From Casuarina equisetifolia (lineage: Eukaryota > Streptophyta > Magnoliopsida > Fagales > Casuarinaceae), in contig CM052360.1 in the NCBI GenBank assembly GCA_028551475.1, positions 16,666,501 through 16,730,500 of the forward strand: a stretch of DNA of 64,000 bases, in the 5' to 3' direction. Made by a program: the position numbers and the translations under genes. Position 1 is the first letter of the stretch; the number at the start of each line of letters is the position of its first letter. This document shows, piece by piece, positions 24,790 to 37,362 of the stretch. The notes under the pieces are model-generated. The model made no database searches. It was given only the letters and a program-made list of their open reading frames with translations, and had not been told where the DNA came from.

Positions 24790-27700
24790 ATGGCCTTAAG
24801 AATCTTTTACCCTTTTCCAACTTCGGTCAATGTGAGCAACTTTGTCACTATCAAGCTCACTGAAAGAAACTACTTGCCCTAGATGACTCAAGTGAAGTCC
24901 TTTATCCAAACCCAAAAGCTACTTGGTTTCATCATTAGAGAAACCAAGTGCCCATCAACTACTTGCACCACTAGCAACTAGGAAGAGCACAACCTTGATT
25001 TTAATGCTTGGGTACAAAGTGATGCCCTTGTCAAATCCTGGGTAATTAGCACCTTATTCGAAGAAGCACTCGGCCATATATTTAAGCTAGACACATCAGT
25101 AGATGTATGGGAAGGTCTAGCAAACCACTTCGCTTAGAAGATTGAAGCTAGAGAATTCGACCTTTTATCACAAATCCATAATCTCAACAAAGAAGGAAAA
25201 TTGCTCACAACGTTTCTGTCAAAATTCAAAGGACTATTGAACTAGCTTAGTTTAATTGGAAAACTCCTAACAAACTCAGCTAAGACTTTTAGGTTACTTG
25301 AAAGTTTAGGACATGAGTACAAGGCCTTCAGGACCGTGATGTTTTGTTCACCTATTCCATAGTTTAATGAGGTAGTCTCACGAATTCAAGGCTATGAAAC
25401 ATGACACAACATATATCTATCATCTATCATGCTAAGCAATCAAAACAAAAATCTAGCTTACATTGCACAAAGAAGCACCAAAGGAGGACATCCAAACTTT
25501 CGTGATAGGTTTTGTGAAAGAAACTTAACAATTAATTTCTTTCACAAGGTAGGATTGTTAACTTAACAACATCAAATTTTGGCACAATCAGCTCATTTGG
25601 GCTAACCAATAGAAACATACCAAAATTAGGCCCCAATACATGCAAAAATTCAGGTGTGACTTCCAACTTTGACAACAAGTTTTTAATGTCATGTTAAGAT
25701 TTGTGAAAAAAGAGGACATACAGCTCTAGAATTTGGAAGTGTTTTAATTATATCTATTAGATGGATGAAATACCCAAAGCTTTAGTTGCTCTTCAAATTT
25801 TAGAAAATGGAAATGAATAGTGGGTTACAGATTGAAAAACCTCTACTCATATAGTGGATACACTAGGTAATCTCATCACTTCATCTAAATATTGAGGCCC
25901 AAATGGAATCCAAATTGGAAATGACAAGCTTCTCCTAATCTTTCACGTAGGAGAAACTTCTTTAAACAAAAGGACATATCAAACTCAACTTAGTATTAGT
26001 GTGCCCTAGTATGAAGAAAAATCTTTTGTCAGTTGCTAAACTTACCATTGATTATCCTTATGAAGTTATTTTTGACAAAAATTTGTTCATTGTTAAGGAC
26101 TTGACAATGGAGGAAGCCTTCCTTAAGGGACATAGAAAAGGTGATATCTATGTACTACCTCAAGAAGATCAGCATGCCTATTTCTCAATTTACCAATAAG
26201 CCATAGATGACAGTACATGGCATAGGTGTTTGGGTCATGCAAACTTACAACTCCTGAAGTATTTGCAAAATTAGAAGCTTATCATATTACAAGGTGATCT
26301 TCTAATCTTTGTCATACCTACATGGAAAATAAAAGTCATAAATCCTCTTTCTCAAAAACACTCTTAAGAACCTCGGCACCATTAGAAAAGGTCCATAGTG
26401 ATCTTTAGGGGCCCTCTCCTGTAACATCATGTCAAGGTTTCTTGTAGATAACTTTACACATTATACTTGGATCTACCCAATAAAGAGAAAATTGGAATTT
26501 TGCCAAATATTTTAAGATTTCCATGTTATGGTGGAATGCCAATTCAACACCAAACTCAAAATGTTGCACTCTAACAATGGAGGGGAATAAATTAGCTATG
26601 AGTTAGAAAACTACTTACGATAAAATGGAATCATCCATTAATTTTCATGTCCTTATACTCCTCAACAAAATGGCATAGCAGAATGAAAGCACAGACATAT
26701 CTCATAACTAGGACATTTTATGATGCAACAAACAAGTATTCCACCCAAATATTAGGTTGAAGCATTTAGTACAATCGTATACATTATAAACAAACTTCCT
26801 ACAAAAATACTAGAAAACTCTTCATTGTACGAAGTCCTTTACAGGAAAAGCCCAAATTACAACTAAATGAAAGTTTTTGGATCACAATGTTTTTCGTGTT
26901 TACAACATACCTTGACTAATAAACTATCAACTAAATCAGTGCATATGTATTAATTGGCTATAGCCCCAAGCACAAAGGATACCAATGTCTACATCATGAA
27001 TCATGAAAGGTATTTATCTCCATACATGTCTTATTTGATGAAAATACCTTTATTTTTTTAGAAAAGGAAACCACTAAAAAGGAACAAAGAAATCAACCAC
27101 ACAGTCCATCTTTAACCAGATTCAGATCCAAAGAAAAACATGTTGAATTACGTCCAAGAGTTGCTGATGGATTTATTAATTTGGAAACATGTTTATTATT
27201 GTATCAATTCACACATACACCATCTTAGAATAACATAAATGAAAGATTGCAAGATCACTCCCAAAGATGTCTCAGATGTCCTAACGTACAAAACATAATA
27301 TGGAATAGCAACACTAGTACATCAACAATAACACCAATGCAAGAAAATCCCACTCAAAATCCAGAGTCCTTTACGAACTTTAAAACTTGCAAAGATTATC
27401 CAGCAAAGGAAGGGCAAGGGTGAGATCCTTTAAAGAAAGTTGAAACTCTAGACATAGCAAATCAAACATGTGTGGATTTAAAGAAGTCTACAAGTAAACC
27501 TATGTCATCCTAAAAAATAAGACCTTAAGATCAAAATACGACTTCCAAGTCAACACCACATATCTTTAAAAATCTTCAAAATAATGATGGTCTCATTGAA
27601 GAACAGAATGTTGAACATGTGCTAACTCAAGGTTGTGATGCAAAAAACATAAATAGCTGTAGACCCTCATCATCAAAACATCAACCTCTTATTAAAGCCA

Positions 27701-29335
27701 CCAAACCACTTTTTACTCAAACTCATAGCATGATAACCTGCAACATGAGTGGAATCACTCGTCCCCATCCTTGTTATGCTCTCTCCACAACCTTAGTTAT
27801 CTGTTCCATCCTTCTAGTCCCACTAAATGTTAACCAAGCCTTAGCACACCTCGACTAAAAACAAGCCATGGAGCATAAAATGAAAGCCCTCCAATGTAAT
27901 GAAACTTGGTGTCTTATGTCAAGAACTCTCAATATGAATGTTGTTAGGAGCAAGTGGGTGTTCAAGCTGAAACTAACACTTAGTGGCTTTCTAGACAGAC
28001 TAAAAGCTAAGCTTGTTGCAAAAAAGTTCCATTAACAACCCGAAAAGGATTTCTTAGAAACATTTAGTCTGGTGGTCAAAGCTACAATTGTACATTTATT
28101 CCTCACTCTTGCTAAAATGTAGGGATGGGAAATACATCAAGTCAAAGTAGACAATGCCTTCTTGCACAGTGAACTCATAAAAGCAGTTTTATGGTAACCA
28201 GTTGGATTTCAAGACCCTTCACGGCCAAATCATGCTTGTGCATTGAACAAAGCCTTGTATGGACTTAAACAAAGTCCTCAAGCTTGGTATAATCAACTCA
28301 CCACCTTTCTGCTTAGACAAGGCTTTTGGTGCTCACAACATGATCCTTCTCTCTTCCTGTACAAAAGAAATGGGATGTGTAGGTGCTAGTGTACATTGAT
28401 GATTTAATCATCATAGGTAATTCTCGTCTAATGAAATTTATCTATTGCTTAAGCTCAGAATTCCCTATAAAAGATCTTAGACAACTTAGATATTTTCTTG
28501 GCATAAGAGGGCTACATGACAAAGGCAGTATCTACCTTTCTCAAGAGCAGTATGCAATTGATATTCTAAGACGGGTTGAAATGGAGCACTGTCATCCCAT
28601 TTACACACCAATGACCTCCAAACCATAGGTAGTATTGAAAGGTGGTGATCTATTTGCTTAACCGATGTTGTTTAGAAGTATTCTCAGAGCTTTTTAATAC
28701 CTAACACTAACTAGACCCAACCTCACATTCTTTATGAACAAGCTTGCATAATGAATGTTAGCTCCAACCATCCACATTTTCCATGAACTTAAAAAGGTAT
28801 TATGGTATATCAAGGAAACCATAAATCTGGGTTTACAAATCTATCGTAGAAGTAGTGCCAAGTTGTATGGGTTTATCGATTCTAACTAGGCAAGGTGTTC
28901 TCTCACTTAATGTTTAACATCTAGATTATGCATTTTAGGTGGCAATTTTATTTCTTGGTCTATAAAGAGGTAGACCACCATAGCCTGCTCTTCTACTGAG
29001 GTAGAATATCAAGCCTTAGTTGTTGGAGCAACAAAAATGGTATGGATCTTACATTTACTGTATGAATTTGGCATAGGATTGCACTTTCTAGTAAAATTAT
29101 TTAGTGACAATATGTCAACCTTGCAACTGACCACTAAGGCTATCTTCCATTCCCATACTAAACACCTTGAAGTAGATTTTCACTTGTCAAAGAAAGAGTT
29201 ACACAAGGCACACTTGTCACTGAGTTCATCCCTTCAGCCAAAAAAATGGTTGACATCTTCACCAAATCATTTCCTAAGGAACCCTTCGTACTAATTATGT
29301 CCAAACTTGGCTTAACTAAGCCAAGTTTTAGAGGG
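24790..29335 (+). pseudogene. Copia gag-pol polyprotein remnant, element A
   Basis: Gag begins near 24790 (MALRIFYPFP) and continues as a UBN2-type gag with VWEGLANHF. A protease-to-integrase segment lies at 25820-26700, with the H-C zinc region around RCLGHANLQLL. Reverse transcriptase lies at 28120-28620, with ALYGLKQSPQAWY and the intact active-site word VYIDD (about 28390). RNase H lies at 28850-29200, with STEVEYQALVVGATK. Many in-frame stops and shifts break it, so no functional protein can be made. Residues are recognised from family motifs; exact domain borders are approximate. Confidence 0.85.
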
Positions 29336-29337
29336 AA

Positions 29338-30121
29338 TGTTAGAAATATTAGTACCTTGCTCACCATCGTAGGAATGGTGGTAGAACCATTTTTGGAAAT
29401 GTTTTGTAGTGTAGGCCATGCACCACAACCACTTTATCTTCGTGAAAAATCAACAAACAGATTCTGGGTCTCTTTGATGTCAAGGTATCTTGCTGTAAAA
29501 ATAGCTTAACTCTACCTGACACCTGATATAGCTCTACATGCTGCATACTTATAGCACACAGCTGCACATGTGCTCCACACAACCTACAATAAGCTAACTA
29601 CAAGCACTAGAACGTTTTCAATAAGATACGAGTCTCCTTTGTAGCCACATTATAACTTTGCCTTCGTGAAGTATACCTAAAAGAAAGACAAGAGTCCATA
29701 TGTGGAAGAAATGCTTACATTGCCAATCTCAAGAGAGTTAAGTAATCAAACACGTGGCCACATGAAGTGGCTTAAAAGAAAGCCAAGTAATTGATACACA
29801 AGCAACCCTATAATTGGAAAAGTCAGTACTACCTTAGAACTTTCATGTCACCTTCTAGAAGAATGCAACTTGCTAGCCAAATGAAAGAAGAAAGAAGTAG
29901 CTAACCAATAAAAGGCACTACCTAGGCCTATGTAAACCAAAATTGCATGATGAAAGAAGATGAAGTGTAGGCTTATGTTTATCTATAAATATGTATGTGT
30001 AAGAAGACCTACTCACCAAGAACTAGAAAGTGTGAGATGCTTTTGTTGTAGCCTTTACTCTAATCTAAGGTCAATTGTGTGACCTTAACATCTATTCCTT
30101 TGTGAGTCTTATAATTTCTCT
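29338..30121 (+). repeat. 3' LTR of Copia element A
   Basis: About 784 bases, matching 23901-24696 throughout. Visible differences between the LTRs show that the insertion is old. Confidence 0.85.
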
Positions 30122-30188
30122 GAGGAACCCAATTTATGGGAAGACATGTATTTGAACCTTAGAAATGTTGTATTTATTAGTGTTTGAA

Positions 30189-30372
30189 TGCCATTTGTTG
30201 CGTTGTGCTAGTTTAGGATCACATGTTGTTACTTTATGCAAATTTTACTCAATGCTTCTATCATTGTATTTTTTCAATTTCTTGAGTGCCATTTGTTGTG
30301 TTGTCTTGGATTAGGATCACATGCTGTTAGTTTATGCAAATTTTGCTTAATGCTTTTGTCATTATATTTTTT
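30189..30372 (+). repeat. Two-copy tandem duplication, 98-base period
   Basis: The block beginning tgccatttgttg is followed 98 bases later (30287) by a second, slightly diverged copy ending in a T-rich run. It lies just outside Copia element A and is not part of its LTR. Confidence 0.8.
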
Positions 30373-30817
30373 TTTTTGTTTTTAATATTTAATGTTTGTA
30401 TGGCCAAGTGTATTTTTTAATAAGAATGGGAAACTGTTAAAGGACTTGGTATTAGCTACCAAGAAAGGTATCATTTATTAGTATTGGTAATAAATTTCAC
30501 TTGAAGTATATTGTAGAAGATGCAAGAATTGCGAGCAAGAAGGTTAATGTTTTACTTCATATCAATCTGGATGTGGACCCTCAGGTTTGTTGTAGCATGT
30601 TCCTTGTGTATATTGTTAACGATCTTATAATATGTAAAGCTTGTAATATGGCAATATAGAGAACACTTTCTGTAGAATTGAAATTGACAAAGTTAAAATA
30701 TTTGCCAATTGAGTAAATATTCATTCATGACATCCTTGTAGTTATGCTGTTAGATGGTTCACTTCTTGGGTTTTAAAAATTTGAATAAGATCTTAAGAAT
30801 TTTTGTTCTTGAGGTTA

Positions 30818-32053
30818 TGTTAGAAATGTGGTTGTCCCACATCATTTATGTGAGCATAGGCCCTATGCTTTATATTTTCTAAGGTTTCCCCACTCATTGC
30901 CAATTGGTTTTGGGAGAGGCCCTTATATGGTATTGGAGCTTTGTGGGTTTCCTTATGGTAAGTCCTCCTTCATGTTGGGCCTTGGTCATGGGCTTCTATT
31001 TGTCCACATTGTATTGCTAGTGTAAAACTACACATGAGTGGAATGAAAGAAATGTGATTGTCCTACATAGGGTTGTGTGAGCATAAACCCCATGCTTTAT
31101 ATATGAGATTTTCCTACCTATTGCCAATTGGTTTTGGGATAAGTCCTTATATGTTATTGGAATCTTGTGGGTTTCTTTATGCTATGTCCTACCCCGTGTT
31201 GGCCTTTAGTTCTGGGCTTTTATTTGTCAATGTTTCAATACTTGTATTAGCATTACATGTGAAGGAGAATGTAAAAGATGTGGTTGTCTTACATTGATTA
31301 ATTAAGTATAGGCATTGTACTTTATAATGTTGGGTCTCTACTCCTATCATTAATTAGTTTTAGGATAGGGTCTCATATGACATTAGAGCCTTATGGTTGT
31401 CCCTACATTGTGTCCTCCCTTACATTGGGCCATAATCTTAGGTCTCCATTTGTTCATGTTGCAATGCTTATGTTAGCCTACATGTGAAGGGGAGTGTTAT
31501 AAATGTGATTTTTTTCATATTGGTTGTGTGAGTATAAGCTCCATGTGTTATATTTGGTAAGGTTTAACCACCTATTGTAAATTTTGATTTTGGGATGAGC
31601 TCTCACATAATATTAGTTCTTATGGGTTTTCCTACATTGTGTCTTTTCCCATGTTGGGCCTTAGTCTTGGCTTTTTGTCTATCCATGTTATAGTGCTTGT
31701 GTCAATTTGAATGTAAGAGGAAGTGTTAGAAATGTAGTTGTCTCACTTTAGTTAAACAAGCATAGGCACCACACTTTATACAATGTTGGGTCTCCTTTCC
31801 CATTGTTAATTGGTTTTGGGATGGGTTTTAACATGGCATTAGAGTGTTATGGTGTCCTTATTTTGTCCTATCTCACGTTGAGCCTTAGTTCAATGCTTTT
31901 ATTTGTCATATTGCAATGTTTGTATTAGTCTGCACATAAGGGAGAGTTTTGGAGATGTGGTTGTCCCACATTGATTGTGTAAGTGTGGGCATTGCCTTCT
32001 CTATATATTAGTGGGTTTTCTTACCATTGCCAATTGGTTTTAGGATGAGAGAT
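30818..32053 (+). mobile_element. Tandem array of TRIM-like mini-LTR retrotransposon units
   Basis: Six LTR-like copies of about 108 bases start at 30818, 31044, 31270, 31495, 31724 and 31947, a period of about 226. Each opens with TGTTAGAAATGTGGTTGTCC or a variant and ends ...cccttata or ...tctcata. Most are followed by a PBS-like word (tggtattggagc, tgacattagagc, tggcattagagt). A spacer of about 115 bases ends in a purine tract (e.g. tgaaggggag) before the next copy. LTR, PBS, spacer, PPT, LTR is the plan of terminal-repeat retrotransposons in miniature, here chained head to tail with shared LTRs. There is no coding capacity. The sixth copy is cut by Copia element B. Confidence 0.8.
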
Positions 32054-32272
32054 TGTTGAATGTACCATTAGGCCTTAAATTAGACTAGGTGTAAGCCCAT
32101 TTTGATTAAGTTTATAAATGTAAAACCACAATTTATATTCTTTAAGAAATTTTTAATGGATTTTCTTGATTTTCAAACTTATGGGCACATAATTAAGCTC
32201 TTAGTAAACTAATTGCTTCACCTTCCTTTGAATCCAAATGAATCCTTACATTCTATGCTTGTTTATCCAAAA
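32054..32272 (+). repeat. 5' LTR of Copia element B
   Basis: 219 bases, TGTTGAATG...CCAAAA. Compared with the right copy it has an extra internal block of about 100 bases. Confidence 0.75.
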
Positions 32273-32548
32273 TGGTATCTTGAGCCACAAGTTTGTCTTG
32301 GTTTATCTTTATTTCATGTATATTACTTTTTCTTAGCTCCATTAAGGTATTCTCTTTGATTTGAAAGTTTATTTCAGAGAAGGGCATTTTCGGTTGGAGA
32401 TCTTTTTTGTATAAACCTCTCTCTTAGTTAGCACCTCATGTGTCTATATAATCCCACCCACCAAAAATATTTACCCATGAATTATCTACTTTATCCTTTC
32501 TCCTTTTCACATTTACTTTCTCATCATTCTTTTCCCTACGACTTACAA

Positions 32549-35500
32549 ATGGCAACTCCTACCAGACTTGAACTTCCCATTCCAACTCCTAATCCTTATC
32601 AAGATCCATACTACCTCTTGGCCATTGACATTCTAGGAAACTCCTTTATTACTAACAAGCTAAACAATAACTCTAACTATGATCTATGGTGCAAACAAGT
32701 AAAAAATCAGCTCACCAAAAACAATAAATGAGGTTAAGTTGATGGCACACTACCAAGGCCAAAGAATGATGCGGAAAAGGCCTACTCTTGGGATTAAAAT
32801 TAGTTAGCTATCTTAAGCTGGCTTGAAAAGTTAGTAGGTAAATCTTTGATATTTTTATTTCTTGTATTAGGAATGTCCAAATAGTTTAAGACACCTTTAA
32901 AAAAATGCTATGGATGCATGACTAGCATTTAAAGGTACAACCTTTACCAAATGCAAGGGGAGATTAAGCTCACTGTGGGCTCTGTTGTTGAGTTTTATGC
33001 CCTTATCAGTGACCTTTGGATGGAGGAGGTGGATATCATGGAAGCTCCTATGCGCTGCACCAATGACAATTGCATATGCTGAGTGGATAACTGAATTGAG
33101 GCAAGGACCATTGAACATTGCTTAATAGATTTCCTACAAGCCTTGCCAAAAAGCTTCCAATCCTACCACACCAACATGCTTTCTCGAGATCCCCTTCCTA
33201 GCATAGATATGGTGTTCAATCTTACTTAAGAAGATGAACACCAACATTTGCAAGGCCAAGAGACTCCCCCATTGCTGGTAATTTGACTTTGTCTTCAATG
33301 ACCCAAAATAATTTTGGGTTTGCTTCGGTGGGAAACAAAGGAAATTCTGGTTATAGGAACTAAGTTATCTGCTCGCATTACCACAAGCCTAGACACTCCA
33401 AAAAAATGTTGCTTCCACCTAAATGGTTTTCCTCTAGGGTGGACACCAAAAGGCAAAAGGGAAGAACAACTACTAGAGCCAAATCTTAAAATGACTCCAA
33501 CGTTGGCAATCCACAAACTTTTCAAGTTGGTGTCAAAAACTAGTTGAAATTTGACAATGCTATGTCAACCAAAAATTTAGTCAGAAATCCATTCTTCAAG
33601 TCTTCTGGATCAAGTGGAAACCTGATCTTATTTAAGTTAATCACCCAATCATCATCTAGACCACAATAGGTCTAACAATGGGCCCTTTCTTGGTAGGCCA
33701 TTCTCTACATCACAATAACCTAGGCCATCGTCGTTTGGACCGGTCTCCCTTGGACAACTCACACAAAATAACTTTGGGCAACCTTTTACCTAAATGGACC
33801 AACAAGTGGGAAACTAATTCACGAACTTTGTGGTTCAACCTACTCTAGGCCTAACTTTAGACCAACTTTAGAAAATGTTGGTCTAGCTGAATGGTGTTCA
33901 TTGTCTAATAAGTTTTGACTATCTTGGGAACTTTATAGGTATGATAATACCCACATCTCAATCTTTACAATATTATAATCCATAAATTATAGATTCTAGT
34001 GTGATTGATCATGTTACATGTAACTTACAAATCTTGTATTCATACTCTTCCCAATATTTGTCCATTACTTTACCAGATCAAACATATGTAGTTGCTATTT
34101 ATATTGGAAAAACCAAACCTACACCTTTGCTAGAAATCTATGATGTGTTATTTGTACTACATTTTAAATATAACTTGATTTTTGTTAAAAAGATAAATGT
34201 TCAAAATAAATTCACAATTATATTTTGCAATGATTTTTGCATATTTTAGGACCGTATGATTGGGCAGGTGATCACACTTGGTAAAGCCATGTGAGGATTG
34301 TACCTCCTTCAACCAACTCTGGATGATTTACCACGTTTTATTAAACATATTTTAATGTTTGTCCACTTCATTTTATCTTAAGCATGAATAGTTTTTATAG
34401 TAACAATATTAATACTAGTTATATTTTGTGGCATTGTCACTTTGGTCATAGCTCACAAAAATATTTTTATGTGCATGACAAAAATATCCATTGTCCTGAG
34501 TTTTTTAAATGCATTGTTTGTCCATTGGCCAAACAAATTTGTTATATTTTTTCATCACATCATACCATTAGCATAACTCCATTTAACCTTGTGCATATGG
34601 ATTTATGGGGGCCTCATTGGCATCCTAACCATGACGGATCATGATATTTTTTAACCATTGTTAATGATTTTTCTCATACTGCCTGAACATTTTTGCTACA
34701 TTCCAAAGATTAAGTGTTCCTTACAATTCAATCCTTTATTTCTATGGTGAGCACATATTTACGTACAAAAATAAAATGTATCCGTTCATATTATGGTACA
34801 TAATTTTTCTCTGTTGCATGTTGTACCTTTTTATCTTCTCATGAGATCCTTCATGAATACTCTTGCATTTGCACTCTTCAACAAAATGAGGTAGTGGAAT
34901 GCAAACATTGTCACATGCTTCACGTTACTCAAGCGTTGATGTTTTAGGTACACATTCCTTTCATTTTTTTAGGGTAATGTATTCTAACTACTAGATATCT
35001 TATAAATCGGTTACCTAGCACATCGTTAGGACACTAGTCTTCCTAGAAGGTCCTTTATGGTAAGAAACCCTCTTTAGATCACCTTAGAGTTTTTGGTTGC
35101 AAATGTTATGCGATAATTTTATGCCCAAGGGACAAATTTGCCCATCGGGCCATTCCATGCATCTTCATGGGATACCCTTCATGATAGATAGTTATTGTGT
35201 TTATGATCCTAAGACAAGAAAATTATTTGTTCGTCAAGATATTTTTTATGAATATGAATTTCATTTTTTTCAAAGTTTGGTGTCAGAGCATTCCTCGAAA
35301 TAGCTTTCTTTTGGTATAGAACCAACTCAGTTGGATGGTTATGCAACTTTATCTCTTCCAACACCATCCTTAGATCAACCATCTAAGACACTAGACACAT
35401 TTACACCACTTGTGGATGTTTCACCTTAAGTTATACTTGAGGATCCTCCATCTATTCCTTTATATAATGCACCACTTATAAACGACCTCTCCTCATATGA

Positions 35501-37230
35501 TATACCACCTATTGTTGATCCTTTTGTTCAGTGATCCATACAATCCACTCAACCTCCCATTTGGACTACCAACTATCTATGTAATTCCCTTACCTCTTTG
35601 AAGAATGCTACCCTATATCCTATATCACATCATGTCTCTCTTAACCTTTTTGCTCCACATTACAAGCATTTCATAACCTCCACATCACCTATCCCTGAGC
35701 TAGAGACATATCATCAAGCCTTTCAGGATACATATTAGGTTGAGGCCATGGATAGAAAGTTGGCGGCTTTAGAGGCCAATCATACATAGGACATTGTTTT
35801 GCTTCCATTGGAACGTAAGCCAATCAAATATAAATGGGTATATAGGTTAAATACCTTGCTAATGGGACAATGGAGAGATATAAGACTTGATTAGTTGCCA
35901 AAGGCTTTACTTAGAGAGAAGAGATTAATTACCATGACACTTTCTCCACAGTTGTTAAGATAGTGATCATTAGATTTGTTATTAGTATTGCAGCAGTATG
36001 ACATTGGTCCTTTTAATGCTTTTTGTACAGAGATTTACAAGAAAAGGTCTATATGCATTTGCCACATGGTTTCAATAGTTAAGGGGAGCATTCAATTTGT
36101 CAATTGTAAAGTCATTATATGGTCTAAAGCAAGCATCACGCCAATGGTATGCTAAGTTTACAGAATCACTCATTTCCACTAGATTTTAACCTTCTCAACG
36201 TGATTACTTATTGTTCACACGTCGATAGAGAGGTGCCTTGCTCATCCTTTTTATCAATGTTGATGACATTCTCATTACTGGGAAGCATTTGACTACCATT
36301 TATGATTTGAAAGAATATTTGTATTTGAGATTCATTATGAAAGACTTAGGTCAATATAAGTATTTTTTTGGGATTGAGATTGCATGGTCATTAAAGGGAA
36401 TTTTCCTTAGCCAAAGGAAATATGCCTTGTAGCTACTTTCTAAGGCACTTGCTAGTTCCAAACCTATTGCTACTCCTATGGAACAATATTTGAAACTGAC
36501 CACTCTAAACTATGATGAAGGAGACCCTTATCAATGAAATGACTCACCTTTGGAATGTAGTTTGTCTTTTCGAAGACTGATTGGTAGATTAAATTATTTA
36601 ATCAACACAATACCAGATCTCAGCTTTGTTCTTTAGCACTTTAATCAGTTTGGCCATTCACCTAAACATTCACATATGGATGCTGTTATGTGGGTTCTCA
36701 AGTACATTAAGGACTCTCCAAGTCTTAGATTATTCCTATCATCATCATCTAGTTTAGAGTTTCATGCATATTGTGATTTTGATTATGCAACTTATCTCAT
36801 GTCACGCGATGTGTCACTAAATATTGCATCAAACTCAATGACTCTCTCATATCTTGGTTAACCAAGAAACATGTGACAATTTCATTATCCTCAACTGAAT
36901 TAGAATTAGGGTCATGGTATACACAATTTGTGAGATAATTTGGTTACTTGGTTTATTTAAGGATCTTGGAGTCTGTTTACCACGTCCTATTCCATTACAT
37001 TGTGATAATGAGGTAGCTCGTCACATAGTTACTAATCCAATCTTCTATCAAAGAACAAAACACAAAAAGGTATTAGAGAAAAATTATAAAGAGGTGTCAT
37101 CCCCACTCAATATGTAAATACAAAGGAACAACCAATAAATTCATTTACTAAGGCATTGCTCAGTGGTCAACATCAATACTTATTATCCAAGCTCAGAGTA
37201 TTTGATTTGTATAACTTAAACACTCCAACT
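32549..37230 (+). pseudogene. Copia gag-pol polyprotein remnant, element B
   Basis: Gag starts at 32549 (MATPTRLELPIPTPNPYQDP). Protease/pre-integrase traces include DHVTCNLQIL (about 34010) and LWHCHFGHSS (34420). The integrase start LVHMDLWGPH is near 34600. Reverse transcriptase motifs are near 35740-36430, where the active-site region reads INVDDILITGK, with Asn in place of the usual Tyr. RNase H traces lie at 36670-37110 (LHCDNEVARHI). Stops and frameshifts are frequent. The element is dead. Confidence 0.82.
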
Positions 37231-37240
37231 TAAGGGGGAG

Positions 37241-37362
37241 TACTGAATGTACCATTGGGCCTTAGATTAGATTGGGTTGCTTTTAGTAAACTAGTAAACC
37301 AATTACTTCACCTTCCTTTGAATCCAGATGAATCCTTATGTTCTATGCTTGTTTATCCAACA
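37241..37362 (+). repeat. 3' LTR of Copia element B, internally deleted
   Basis: 122 bases. Bases corresponding to about 32095-32195 of the left LTR are missing, while both ends are conserved. It starts TACTGAATG instead of TGTTGAATG and ends CCAACA. Confidence 0.75.

Larger units (their letters stand above)
23901..30121 (+). mobile_element. Degenerate Ty1/Copia LTR retrotransposon, element A
   Basis: A full-length but decayed element on the + strand. LTRs lie at 23901-24696 and 29338-30121, both starting TGTTAGAAATATTA. The primer-binding site TGGTATTGGAG follows the first LTR directly at 24697 and resembles the TGGTATCAGAGC site for initiator tRNA-Met. A purine tract (tttagagggaa) precedes the second LTR. 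The interior has gag, protease, integrase, reverse transcriptase and RNase H in Copia order. Element and target duplication agree exactly. The LTRs end in CT rather than the usual CA. Confidence 0.88.
32054..37362 (+). mobile_element. Degenerate Ty1/Copia LTR retrotransposon, element B, inserted in the TRIM array
   Basis: The LTRs are unequal: 32054-32272 (219 bases) and 37241-37362 (122 bases). They share their ends (tgaatgtaccatt at the start, tatccaa at the finish), with about 100 bases missing from the middle of the right copy. TGGTATCTTGAGCC directly follows the left LTR as the primer-binding site, and taagggggag precedes the right LTR as the purine tract. Flanks GAGAT (32049-32053) and GAGAC (37363-37367) look like a target duplication with one change. 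Both flanks are TRIM LTR sequence, so this element landed inside the array. Confidence 0.85.

Noticed and set aside
30828..31297. Two similar plus-strand frames (HHLCEHRPYALYFLRFPHSLPIGFG and related)
   Set aside because: Their likeness comes from the TRIM LTR repeat, which does not hold the frame in the other copies.
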